Below are positions 1-7,620 of a DNA stretch of 64,000 nt, in pieces (the stretch's first letter is position 1; each line of letters begins with the position of its first letter). The notes under the pieces were generated by a model. The model saw nothing but the letters and a program-made list of their open reading frames with translations, was not told the DNA's origin and ran no database searches. This DNA comes from Comamonas sp. (lineage in GTDB: Bacteria > Pseudomonadota > Gammaproteobacteria > Burkholderiales > Burkholderiaceae_C). The stretch is taken from assembly GCF_009360615.1 (NCBI RefSeq), contig NZ_SPEY01000028.1, positions 111,734 to 175,733 of the forward strand, in the 5' to 3' direction. The position numbers and the translations under genes were made by a program.

Positions 1-204
1 TACGGCCACAAGCAACTGGGCACCGTGGCCCACAAGGTGGACGGCCGGCCCACCCATGCCAACCCGCAGCATGGCAATGGCGTGAACCTCAATGCCCTGG
101 GGTTTGCCGACCCAACCCGTGCGGAGAAAGACAACGTCTGGATCGACTGGGTATCGGGAGCCGTGGTCAGGCAAGGATTGCCAGTGAAGGTGCGCAAAGT
201 CTGA
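1..204 (+). CDS. C-terminal part of an unidentified protein
   Basis: The window opens inside an open frame that runs 67 codons to a TGA at 202-204. The peptide has no motif I recognise. It contains a stretch reading NGVNLNALGFADPTRA and a basic tail ending VKVRKV. Codon choice is GC-rich at third positions, as in the genes around it, so I take it as the end of a real gene. Its start and most of its length lie outside the window, and no function is proposed. Confidence 0.55.
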   Translation, partial: YGHKQLGTVAHKVDGRPTHANPQHGNGVNLNALGFADPTRAEKDNVWIDWVSGAVVRQGLPVKVRKV

Positions 205-909
205 TGACGGCTTGACACTCCGGCGAGCGATCGGAACGAAAAATCCCATCGCTCGCGCCCGCGAGAAGACGCCAGACACTCCCGGTGCGGTCTTGAACCG
301 GGCGGCAGCAACTGCATCCGCCACGGATTGGCTTGCGGCCGTGACCATGCGAGCCTGGCCCCCCCGCAATGGGAAGTGAAAACCTTTCCTCATCCGCAGA
401 CGAGCATCTGCGTCTCCCGTCAGTGCGAGCCGACCGATCATGAATGGAGCAAATACTGCGCCCCCCGGAGTGACTCGCAAAGAATTGACAAACAGAAGGC
501 CCCCGCATGGACATCCGAGATCCACGGCCTGCAGAGATTTCTCTTCATGAAGAGCGCACATGCAAAGCATGCCTGCAATTGAATCACGACATTGCTCTGA
601 AATTTACACTTTGAAACATCACCGGAATCTTCCGGCTTCACTTCATTGTTGATAGCAATTAAGTATTGAATTTCAATAAATTATAAAAATAGCACACCCC
701 GTCTGGCGCATGCCAATACCTGCCCGAACAAGGTATTTCTGTTTTCAGCCGGGCTGCGGAAACTGCCATTAACCGAAGGAACGTTTTGGAACAGACATCT
801 CCAGGCCAAAACGCGAGAGCGGCTGGCACAGATCATTGGCCCGCGGCACATGGTCTCGCGCCTGGAACCTCCCCGGTGGCCCGCGAACTGGCTATTCAAA
901 GGAATGATC
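205..909 (+). promoter_or_regulatory. Long non-coding stretch with palindromes ahead of the Gly-rich secreted protein
   Basis: About 700 bases hold no convincing gene. A perfect 9-bp inverted repeat, GCGAGCGAT/ATCGCTCGC (223-231 and 248-256), lies just after the upstream gene and may help end its transcript, although no T-run follows. The part around 640-695 is very AT-rich and contains a perfect palindrome, TATTGAA-T-TTCAATA, at 664-678, which is a likely promoter or operator region. A second hairpin, AATACCT (715-721) with AGGTATT (731-737), is followed by a TTTCTGTTTT stretch and would lie in a long 5' leader of the next gene. Roles are inferred from position only. Confidence 0.4.
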
Positions 910-1608
910 ATGAAGAACTCTTCGATTGTGATGGCGGTTGTTGCGTTGGCGGGTGTGGCATCCGCTGCAGCCAGCAGCTCCAGCCTTGCTGCAACCAACA
1001 CGGGCACGAATGCCGCGTCGGCCACTTATTCTTCGGCAGCCAGCTCCGGCACCGGCAGTGCATTGAGCCTCAATAGCGCAACGGCAGGCGCTCAGGCCGG
1101 AGGCTTTGGTATCAGTACAGGCACCACCGGCTCCTGGGGACCCGTGGCCTCGGGCCACTCGAATGTCGGAGGAAGCGCATTCACGACGGGAACCGTCACC
1201 AGTCTTGCCGCCACCAGCGGGGACGGTGCTGCCGGTGGCTATGGAACTACCAACGCCAATGCGCACTCCGATGTGGGCAGCAACTACCTCGGCTACGCTC
1301 CGGGCAGGCTGGTGAGCGGCGGTGCAGGCGGCTACGCCAACTCCAGCACCCAGAATGTGGCCGGAACAGCGTCCATCGGCAATGGCATTGCAGCGGTGAA
1401 CAGCACGGCCCATACCAACGCCTACTTCGGAGCAAACTCGCAGGCGTTATCGGGACCGGCCGGAACCTCGACCAGCAATCACTCCGGGGCCGCCTCGGTG
1501 GGCAACGCCAGCACGAGCGGCTTCAGCCTGGGAACGGCCATCGGCGGCTCCAACGGCGGTGGCACGTCGGGCAATGCCTATGGGTGGGCGAACTCGGCTG
1601 CCAATTAG
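910..1608 (+). CDS. Secreted Gly/Ala/Ser/Thr-rich low-complexity protein
   Basis: This is a 232-residue protein. It begins with a signal peptide (MKNSSIVMAVVALAGVASAA, likely cut near residues 20-28), so it should be exported. The rest is almost wholly Gly, Ala, Ser, Thr and Asn, with recurring short units such as GSxxGG, ANSxA and SNxGGxA. It has no cysteine and few charged residues. The start at 910 has AAAGGA about seven bases upstream; an ATG at 904 is also in frame. The composition suggests a surface, matrix or fibre-like protein rather than an enzyme. No family was recognised. It sits behind the long AT-rich leader and ahead of a broken gene remnant. Confidence 0.6.
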   Translation: MKNSSIVMAVVALAGVASAAASSSSLAATNTGTNAASATYSSAASSGTGSALSLNSATAGAQAGGFGISTGTTGSWGPVASGHSNVGGSAFTTGTVTSLAATSGDGAAGGYGTTNANAHSDVGSNYLGYAPGRLVSGGAGGYANSSTQNVAGTASIGNGIAAVNSTAHTNAYFGANSQALSGPAGTSTSNHSGAASVGNASTSGFSLGTAIGGSNGGGTSGNAYGWANSAAN

Positions 1609-1689
1609 TCAAGGCCGGCGGCTCCCGCTGCACTGCCCCCGAGCCGGGGCCTTCAAGGCCGAGGCACGGGAGCAAGCCAGGATCAGAAG

Positions 1690-1923
1690 ATAACGACCAG
1701 CAACGACACCTGCAGGGGCGGCAGCAGCCGCAGTGCCAACGGCCCCGGCTTTGGCGTCGGCTTCGGAACGACCTGGACGGACGGGCATTACAAACGCCTG
1801 GAAATGAGCCGCAAATTCTGGAACAAGGCATCAAGGCCGCTTCCCTGGCCATGGACTGCATGGACCCCGCCGCTCGCGTGGCACTGGACATCACGGGTTC
1901 GGTGCGCCGGCCGTCCATGACCG
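1690..1923 (+). pseudogene. Frameshifted remnant of a small conserved hypothetical protein
   Basis: In one frame, 1690-1827 reads TTSNDTCRGGSSRSANG followed by GFGVGFGTTWTDGHYKRLEMSRKFW. The next frame, from 1830, continues naturally as IKAASLAMDCMDPAARVALDITGS up to about 1923. Together they give one plausible protein with the pattern NDTC...GTTWTD...W(N)KG.KAA.LAM.C.D..AR.AL..TGS. One missing base near 1827-1829 breaks it. I recall similar small conserved proteins in comamonads and relatives, with no known function. The start is not visible, and Cys positions I would expect near TDGH and at the end read as Tyr and Arg, which fits decay. It has no other overlapping gene. Confidence 0.5.
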
Positions 1924-2050
1924 CACGGGAGCGCCACGGCCAGCACAGGCCGGAGGCCTCGGTACAGGACAGCCCCCTCCCGAGGCTTGCGTCAGCAGGC
2001 CCGAGCATAGAGGCAGGCCCACCGTTCAAGATCCAGCCCAGGTTTGTCAC

Positions 2051-2593
2051 CTGCCCGTCTATATCGCTCTGCTGCGTGCCGTCCATGTCGGCAAAAGCGG
2101 CAAATTCCCCATGGCCCAGCTCAAGTCCCTCTGTGAAGCCGAAGGCTTCGCACAGGTACAGACCTATATCGCGAGTGGCAATGTGTTGCTGGAGGCGGAT
2201 AACAGCGAGCCGCAGCTCAAGTCGGCATTGACGCGGCGCCTCAGCGACCATGCAGGCAGGCCCATGGACGTCTTTGTGCGCACGGCCCGGGAGATGGCCG
2301 AGGTGCTGCCGGCCAACCCTTTTGCCAATGCCCCGGGCAATCGCACCGTGGCCATCTTTCTCGTCCAGGCACCGCCGGCAGATGCGCTGTCCCGGGTCAG
2401 CGGCTGCAAGGACGAGCAGCTTCAGCTCGGACGGCGCGAAATCTATGTGGCTTATCGCTCTGGGATGGGCTGCTCCAGGCTAAAGATCCCTGTTGCAACC
2501 CAGGGTACGGCCAGAAACATGAACACGATTGCCAAACTGGTCGAGATGGCCGCTGCAAGACAGCAAGCTCCAACCGGTCCGCGCCACCGCTGA
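2051..2593 (+). CDS. DUF1697 family protein, probable CTG start
   Basis: A 180-residue protein of the DUF1697 family, usually about 170-180 residues and of unknown function. The family opening (aligned as M-x-YIALLRAVxVG..GK.PM) is present as PVYIALLRAVHVGKSGKFPM, followed by the typical TYIASGNVLLEA. No ATG precedes this block. The codon where Met is expected is CTG at 2051, with CCAGG about eight bases upstream. The first ATG (2111) would remove the whole first strand. Either CTG is used as the start, or the gene has lost its start codon. The C-terminal half (RREIYVAYRSGMGCSRL, then TARNMNTI) also fits the family and looks intact. Confidence 0.7.
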   Translation: MPVYIALLRAVHVGKSGKFPMAQLKSLCEAEGFAQVQTYIASGNVLLEADNSEPQLKSALTRRLSDHAGRPMDVFVRTAREMAEVLPANPFANAPGNRTVAIFLVQAPPADALSRVSGCKDEQLQLGRREIYVAYRSGMGCSRLKIPVATQGTARNMNTIAKLVEMAAARQQAPTGPRHR

Positions 2594-2656
2594 GACCGGC
2601 ACCAGCCGAGCCGCACTCGGCAATCCGACCGGCCCGCTCCGCATGCATTGACCACA

Positions 2657-3301
2657 TCAGCATTGATCCGACAGGCCGCGGCTGCTCATGAGCGCATAGT
2701 GCTCGGCTGCCGGCACGGGCTTTCGCGCGCTCGAACGCACACTGCCCTGCCGCGTGAAAAGAAAGGGATAAAAGCTCAGACAGGCATCGTTGCCCATCTG
2801 CGCCACCTCGGCTTGCCAGCCTTCCCAGCGCAAATCACGGTAGAAGTCGCGCAGCGCCTCGGTGAAAGCCCATTGCACAAAAGCCGCATGCCCGATTTCC
2901 AGCGATTCCCAGGCCCAGGTATCCGGAGCCAGGTAATGGACAGCACCCAGATCTTCACCGAGCGCTCCGCCGTTGATCGCAAAGAATCCGCCCACCGCAT
3001 CGTCGGCTATCAACAAGAACCCCCTACTACGCCCGCGATTCCAGCTCGCGAGATCGCGTGTGAGCCTGGCATGCCCGCAGCCCAGCATTCTGAGCCAGCC
3101 TCCGTCGACCAGGATTCCTCCGGTTCCATGTGCGACTGCCCCGAGCGGCGAGCGCGTCGTGACCTGCAATGCCAGCAACACGGAGTCGCTCTGCGCCGAA
3201 GGAGGAAGGCACTCCACAGGAATGCTCGCATCCTGCGCCCAGGCCTGAATCAGCGGCAGAGCCGGTTCGTCACGCTCCAGAAGCTCCGCCAATGCACGCA
3301 T
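2657..3301 (-). CDS. DUF2625 family protein
   Basis: A 214-residue protein matching the DUF2625 family, whose function is unknown. The family pattern is easy to follow: MRALAELLERDEPALPLIQAW at the start, then LLALQVTTRSPLGAVAHGTG, GILVDGGWLRMLG, FLLIADDAVGGFFAINGGAL, and WEGWQAEVAQMGNDACLSFY near the end. The chosen ATG at 3301 has GAGGAA just upstream and matches the family's usual beginning. A longer form from 3337 (twelve more residues, MSTLFAFLHEES) is also open. It is a soluble protein with no signal peptide, and stands alone, facing the convergent DUF1697 gene. Confidence 0.8.
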   Translation of the reverse strand: MRALAELLERDEPALPLIQAWAQDASIPVECLPPSAQSDSVLLALQVTTRSPLGAVAHGTGGILVDGGWLRMLGCGHARLTRDLASWNRGRSRGFLLIADDAVGGFFAINGGALGEDLGAVHYLAPDTWAWESLEIGHAAFVQWAFTEALRDFYRDLRWEGWQAEVAQMGNDACLSFYPFLFTRQGSVRSSARKPVPAAEHYALMSSRGLSDQC

Positions 3302-3442
3302 CGATTCCTCATGAAGAAAAGCAAACAATGTCGACATTTTGACACTGAGCCTGCCCGTCCTCAGTCGGGCTGAACACGGCAGATCAATGCCGCACTCGAC
3401 CCAGGCTTGATTGCGCATTCGCTTGAGCCTGGGTCTGGGCCG

Positions 3443-3838
3443 CTAGCTGGCCTCCGGCAAGCTCTGGATTGGCTGTACCGGCTGAATGCCAGCCTGATTC
3501 AGACCTATGGTGCAGCCAAACGGATCGAGCAACATGGCCACAACAGCGCCAAGACTGGTAACGATCGGGCCACGGAACAAGACTGCTCCTCGTCGCTCCA
3601 GTTCCTGCCGTGCCAAATGCAGATCATCCACCTCCCAGTAAACGGTTGTCCCGCCGGCTCCGCCTGGGCACTTGCTATCAAGTGGGTGGAATCCGATCAG
3701 ACATGCCGGCGTGCTGATGAACGCATAGTGATGATTCTCATACTGCACCTGCACCTGAAACAGTTCGGCATACCACATGGCTGCAGCGTCGATATCAGGG
3801 ACAAACAGCACAACGGTTTGAATTTGCTTGAACAACAT
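3443..3838 (-). CDS. VOC (glyoxalase/bleomycin-resistance) family protein
   Basis: A 131-residue single-domain VOC protein. It opens QIQTVVLFVPDIDAAAMWYAE, the usual first beta strand and helix, followed by the WEVDDL strand and a final GAVVAMLLDPFGCTIGL, where the family's last strand normally carries the D-P-F-G-N motif (here Cys replaces Asn). VOC proteins are metal-dependent lyases, isomerases or dioxygenases, or metal-free binding proteins; the metal ligands are not complete enough here to choose. The start at 3838 has GGAGAG six bases upstream. It is transcribed away from the LysR gene at 4264, which may regulate it, though 425 bases lie between. Confidence 0.8.
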   Translation of the reverse strand: MLFKQIQTVVLFVPDIDAAAMWYAELFQVQVQYENHHYAFISTPACLIGFHPLDSKCPGGAGGTTVYWEVDDLHLARQELERRGAVLFRGPIVTSLGAVVAMLLDPFGCTIGLNQAGIQPVQPIQSLPEAS

Positions 3839-3975
3839 AAGCTCTCCAAGACTCTCTGACACAGCAACCCGCAATGTAACGCCGACTGGGTCCTGCCTGA
3901 CAAGAGGATTGCTGTCATCACCTCCGCGCTTCTGCCGTAAGCGGCAGCCCTTTGAAAGCCGTCTCGCAATCCTCT

Positions 3976-4179
3976 TCAGCCGCCATTCAGAGGCACCCTG
4001 AACCCAGCCATCACTCGCGCCTCGGCGCGCTCCAGCCAACCCCGGACTCGTGCCAGCCAGCGCTGTGCGCTGGCCTGCCCAGATCCTGCAGCTTCGAGCC
4101 CGTGCTTGGGCACAGCTGCAGTCCTGTCATCCAACGCGTCATAGCCCGTCTCAGGGTGTTCAATTCGATGATTTTTCAT
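3976..4179 (-). CDS. Possible small protein divergent from the LysR gene
   Basis: An open frame of 67 codons starts at an ATG at 4179, just upstream of and divergent from the LysR operator region. The peptide includes YDALDDRTAAVPKHGLEAAG, which loosely recalls the L(D/S)xRTLxDIGL segment of small DUF1127-type proteins, but the match is weak. There is no clear ribosome binding site. Its only support is its position: a gene divergent from a LysR regulator with the palindromes between them is a standard arrangement. It may equally be chance. Confidence 0.2.
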   Translation of the reverse strand: MKNHRIEHPETGYDALDDRTAAVPKHGLEAAGSGQASAQRWLARVRGWLERAEARVMAGFRVPLNGG

Positions 4180-4223
4180 GGTCGGCCAATGGTCTTTGTC
4201 CCCCAAGCATCTGTAAAGTTGAA

Positions 4224-4254
4224 TGATCTGACCATTCAGATCAGAAAATCTGAT
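4224..4254. promoter_or_regulatory. Probable LysR operator: overlapping TCAGAT palindromes
   Basis: Two perfect inverted repeats lie directly before the LysR start: TGATCTGA-CCAT-TCAGATCA (4224-4243) and ATCAGA-AAA-TCTGAT (4240-4254), sharing one half-site. Repeated TCAGAT/ATCTGA half-sites ending ten bases before the ATG fit an autoregulatory LysR binding region. The assignment is inference from position and symmetry. Confidence 0.55.
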
Positions 4255-4263
4255 TCAATACCC

Positions 4264-5166
4264 ATGCGAAACCTGAATCTCGACCAGTTGCAGACGCTGA
4301 TTGCCATCGCCGATCTCGGCACCTTTGCCGCGGCAGCCCAGGCGCTGCATCTGGCGCCACCCACGGTCAGCCTGCACATCAAGGAGCTGGAGACACGCAT
4401 GAACGCCACGCTGTTGCTGCGCGGCAGGCGCCAGGCAGAACTGACGTCGGCCGGCCAGGTGCTGGTGCAGAAAGGACGCAAGCTGCTGGAGGCCGGCGAC
4501 GACCTGATCGATGAGGTGCAGCGCCATGCAAGCGGCCGCGCCGGCCTGGTCAAGGTAGGCGTGTCCGCCGGGGTCAACATCCGGCTGTTTCCGCTGATGC
4601 TCGAGTCCCTGAGTCGTCACAGCCCCGGCATAGACATCAGGCTGGAGGCCGTGGGCTCGGCCGACTCCATGCAGCGCCTCAAGGCAGGAACGCTGGATAT
4701 AGGTCTGGTCGCCAGCCCACAGGCAGAGACGGCAGAGATCACGCTCATGCCCTGGCGTAACGATCCCATGGTGGCTCTGTTGCCCGCAGCCTGGACGGTC
4801 CCTGACCGCATCAGCCCCGAATGGCTGGCAAGCCGCCCCTGGGCCTGCTTTGCCTCCGCCACGCAAATGCATGGGCTGATCGCTGGCTGGTTCGGCCAGG
4901 CCGGCCTCAGCCCTCGCCCCTTCATCGCCCTGACCTATACCGAAGCGCTCAAAAGCCTGGCGGCAGCCGGTCAGGCTGCGGCCCTGTTGCCGCTGGAGGC
5001 CATGGAAGAGCAGCAGCAACTGAGCAGCGTGCAGATACGACATCTCTCACCCACCTTGATGCGCCCCATGGCCATCGCCCATCGCCAGTTGCCAGCCCTG
5101 AACCCGGCGGTCGCCAGCGTGCTGAAAGTGCTGGCGGAATTCGGCAATCAGCCACGACTTGCTTGA
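4264..5166 (+). CDS. LysR-family transcriptional regulator
   Basis: A 300-residue LysR-type regulator. Residues 1-60 form the winged helix-turn-helix (NLDQLQTLIAIADLGTFAAAAQALHLAPPTVSLHIKELE split over helices 1-3), with the usual T-S-x-G-Q-V end of the wing. Residues 90-290 are the periplasmic-binding-protein-like effector domain (LVKVGVSAGVNIRLFPLML, then DIGLVASPQ). A longer open frame extends upstream, but the ATG at 4264 gives the standard LysR beginning and follows the palindromic operator. The target is unknown; candidates are its own gene and the divergent genes at 3443-4179. Confidence 0.9.
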   Translation: MRNLNLDQLQTLIAIADLGTFAAAAQALHLAPPTVSLHIKELETRMNATLLLRGRRQAELTSAGQVLVQKGRKLLEAGDDLIDEVQRHASGRAGLVKVGVSAGVNIRLFPLMLESLSRHSPGIDIRLEAVGSADSMQRLKAGTLDIGLVASPQAETAEITLMPWRNDPMVALLPAAWTVPDRISPEWLASRPWACFASATQMHGLIAGWFGQAGLSPRPFIALTYTEALKSLAAAGQAAALLPLEAMEEQQQLSSVQIRHLSPTLMRPMAIAHRQLPALNPAVASVLKVLAEFGNQPRLA

Positions 5167-5190
5167 CCTCGGCGCCGCACTGCCTAGAAT
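5163..5190 (+). promoter_or_regulatory. Sigma-70 promoter for the ABC-F leader
   Basis: TTGACC (5163-5168) and TAGAAT (5185-5190) are separated by 16 bases. The -35 box overlaps the stop codon of the LysR gene. A start point near 5197 would give a leader of about 110-140 bases before the ABC-F gene, containing the two uORFs and hairpins described separately. Confidence 0.6.
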
Positions 5191-5225
5191 CGATCACTCT
5201 CACTTTCCAACGAGGCTCTTCACCC

Positions 5226-5254
5226 ATGCGCCATTGATGCCGCCGTCTGACTGA
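5226..5254 (+). CDS. Two tiny overlapping leader ORFs (MRH and MPPSD)
   Basis: ATG CGC CAT TGA (5226-5237) encodes MRH, with GAGG about ten bases upstream. Its stop overlaps the next ATG by one base (TGATG), which opens ATG CCG CCG TCT GAC TGA (5237-5254), encoding MPPSD. Consecutive proline codons just after a start are known to slow ribosomes. Both frames sit inside a leader with competing RNA helices directly before an ABC-F gene, a class in which translational attenuation through leader peptides is well known. That these are translated is inference; the overlap and the hairpins are what the sequence shows. Confidence 0.45.
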
Positions 5255-5318
5255 CGGCCACCATCCCTCCTTCCTTTCGCTGCCACCGTTATACGCAGCC
5301 GGGGATGTTCGGCATCAA
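5234..5318 (+). promoter_or_regulatory. RNA structure in the ABC-F leader
   Basis: TTGATGCCG (5234-5242), covering the end of the first uORF and the start of the second, is perfectly complementary to CGGCATCAA (5310-5318), close to the ABC-F start codons at 5305 and 5335. Between them GCCGTC (5242-5247) and GACGGC (5253-5258) form a six-bp hairpin over the second uORF. A ribosome on the uORFs would open both helices, so uORF translation could control access to the main start. This is a structural prediction by eye. Confidence 0.45.
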
Positions 5319-5334
5319 CTCATCGCATGGTTCT

Positions 5335-6966
5335 ATGACAGAAGCTCACCTGACGCTGCATGGCGTCTCCTACACGCTGCCCAATGGGCGGCCACTCTTT
5401 TCCAATCTGTGCTGCAACTTCGGCTCTCTGCGCTCGGCGCTGGTGGGCCGCAATGGCGTGGGCAAGACCGTGCTGGCCCGCATCCTGGCCGGAGAGTTGT
5501 CTCCCGGCTGCGGCAGCGTGACGCGTGCGGGCCGCATTCACTATCTGCCGCAGAACCCGCTGGCGTCCCGTCCAGACCTGAGTCTTGCTGCGCTCGCAGG
5601 CCTGGGCGGCACACTGCAGGCACTGGAGCGTATTGAACAAGGCAGTTGCGAAGCCAGCGATTTCGAACTGCTGGCCGAGCGCTGGGATATACATCAGCAG
5701 TTTCAGACGCAGCTCGAGCGGGTCGGCCTGCCCCGGCTGTCACCGCAAACCCCTGCCAGCCGACTCAGCGGCGGTCAGGCCATGCAGGTCGCTCTGCTGG
5801 GTGCACAGCTGGCCCAGGCCGATTTTCTGATTCTCGACGAGCCCAGCAACCACCTGGATGCTGCCAGCCGCTCTGCCCTGGCGCAGCAGCTGCAGCAATG
5901 GCGCGGTGGCCTGTTGCTGATCAGCCATGACAGAGTCTTGCTGGAAATCATGGACTCTGTGGCGGAACTAAGCGCCAGCGCAATCACCGTCTACGGCGGC
6001 AACTATTCTTTCTATAGAGAAGTCCGGCAACAGCAAAGCCGGAATGCAAAAGACGAACTGGCACGACTCAAGCTGGAGCGCAGCCGCGCCGAGCAGGCCT
6101 TGCGCACGCAACAGGAACGTCAGAGTCGCAGGCAGGCTCGCGGTGAAAAACTGGGCAAGAACGGCAACCAGGCCAAGATTCTGCTGGACGCAGGCAAGGA
6201 GCGCGCCCAAGCTTCAGGCGGCAAGCTGGCGACCCGGCAGACCGCAGCGCGTGAAGCCCTGAACCAGAGTGTGCGCGAGGCCGCCCTGGCGCTTCAGCGC
6301 CAGGTGGACTGGCAGGCCGAGAGCATTCACTGGCATCTGCCGCAGGGACTGACGAACCTTGGAGATCGCATAGTGGCAGAACTGCGCGAAGTGCAACTGC
6401 CTCATGTGGCAAGGCACTCACCCCTGAGCCTTGTGCTGCGCGCCGGTCAACGCATGGCCATCACCGGGCCCAACGGCTGCGGCAAGTCCACGCTGCTGCA
6501 ACTGCTGGCCGCTCAGCTGCAGCCGGTGTCGGGCGAATGCAAGCTGAATGTGACGCATGCCGTGCTCGACCAGCATCAGAGCCTGCTGCAACCCGCATCG
6601 TCGGTACTGGGCCAGTTGCTGGCCGCGAGCCCGAGCACGCCCGAGTCGCTGCAGCGCATGCGCCTGGCACAGCTAGGGCTGGACGCGCGCCATGTCGACC
6701 AGCCCACCGGACAGCTCAGCGGTGGTGAACGTCTCAAGGCTGCCATGGCCTGCGCGCTCTACCGCGATCAACCCGCTCAATTGCTGCTGCTGGACGAGCC
6801 CGACAACCACCTGGATCTGCCGTCCCTGCAGGCGTTGGAAAGCATGTTGTGCCAATACGCGGGCACGCTGCTCATCGTCTCCCACGACGCGATGCTGCTT
6901 CAGGCTCTGGAGTTGACGCACCAGCTGAACTTTGCCGCCGGGACATGGGCATTGACAGCACTCTGA
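5335..6966 (+). CDS. ABC-F family ATPase
   Basis: A 543-residue soluble protein with two fused ABC ATPase domains and no membrane segment, the ABC-F layout. Domain 1 has Walker A GRNGVGKT (38-45), signature LSGGQ and Walker B LILDEPSNHLD. Domain 2 has GPNGCGKST, LSGGE and LLLDEPDNHLD. Between them is a long, highly basic coiled-coil linker rich in Arg, Gln and Lys, which in this family reaches into the ribosomal E site. ABC-F proteins act on stalled ribosomes, and some protect against antibiotics; which kind this is cannot be told. The start at 5335 matches the usual beginning; an in-frame ATG at 5305 would add ten residues. Neither has a good ribosome binding site, consistent with control by the leader. 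Confidence 0.85.
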   Translation: MTEAHLTLHGVSYTLPNGRPLFSNLCCNFGSLRSALVGRNGVGKTVLARILAGELSPGCGSVTRAGRIHYLPQNPLASRPDLSLAALAGLGGTLQALERIEQGSCEASDFELLAERWDIHQQFQTQLERVGLPRLSPQTPASRLSGGQAMQVALLGAQLAQADFLILDEPSNHLDAASRSALAQQLQQWRGGLLLISHDRVLLEIMDSVAELSASAITVYGGNYSFYREVRQQQSRNAKDELARLKLERSRAEQALRTQQERQSRRQARGEKLGKNGNQAKILLDAGKERAQASGGKLATRQTAAREALNQSVREAALALQRQVDWQAESIHWHLPQGLTNLGDRIVAELREVQLPHVARHSPLSLVLRAGQRMAITGPNGCGKSTLLQLLAAQLQPVSGECKLNVTHAVLDQHQSLLQPASSVLGQLLAASPSTPESLQRMRLAQLGLDARHVDQPTGQLSGGERLKAAMACALYRDQPAQLLLLDEPDNHLDLPSLQALESMLCQYAGTLLIVSHDAMLLQALELTHQLNFAAGTWALTAL

Positions 6967-7045
6967 CCGCTGGAGCCGGCTCGGTCCACCGCCGCGCATC
7001 CAGCCTGCGGGCTCGCACCTGCCCCCTTGTTTCGACTTCAGAGCT

Positions 7046-7456
7046 TCAGGAGGTCTTTTTCCAGTTCCTGCCGTCCGTGGAACGGTAATCACCTCCCGTG
7101 GCACAGCAGCCGCCTGCGCCAAAGGCCATGCGCCCCAGCGTGACCGAAAGCACGCCGGCCTCATGCCGGATGGACTGCCTCTGGCAGGAGGTGAAGAAAG
7201 GATATGGCTCGGGGGCCAATACCTTTTCCCAGCGGACCTCGTCTTTTTCCAGAGGCTCCACGAGAAAGACCTCGCAGTCATGGACCAGCAGGAACACCGG
7301 CTGGCCTGCCAGCACACCTTTGAAAACCTGCTCCGGCGGCGCGTCGCGCGTGGCCTGGGCCTGTCTGCTCAGCGGTGCTGGTTGCTCGGAGAAGTCACAA
7401 GCTGCCAGCGCTGTCAGCGCCAGCAGCAAAACAGTCTTCAAAGACCTTGGCATCAT
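7046..7456 (-). CDS. Small putative lipoprotein
   Basis: A 136-residue exported protein. It begins MMPRSLKTVLLLALTALAAC, a typical lipoprotein signal peptide with lipobox LAAC and the lipidated Cys at residue 20. The mature part has no recognised domain but contains a Cys pair near its end (GGCCATGGDYRST). It lies convergent with the ABC-F gene and divergent from the hydrolase gene at 7621. Function is unknown. Starts at 7456 or 7453 are equally possible. Confidence 0.65.
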   Translation of the reverse strand: MMPRSLKTVLLLALTALAACDFSEQPAPLSRQAQATRDAPPEQVFKGVLAGQPVFLLVHDCEVFLVEPLEKDEVRWEKVLAPEPYPFFTSCQRQSIRHEAGVLSVTLGRMAFGAGGCCATGGDYRSTDGRNWKKTS

Positions 7457-7620
7457 GGAAGCAGTATGCCAGCTGCTTCGGAAGTTCCCCTCAGACAACG
7501 CCGCCTGAGCTTGCCGAGCTGCGTTAGGCTATGCGCCTGGGACTGCGGCCCTGGCAAGCCGGAACCCGTGCAGCAGTCACTCCCGTCGATTTCATGCTCA
7601 CAGTGCAAGGAGAAGATCTC

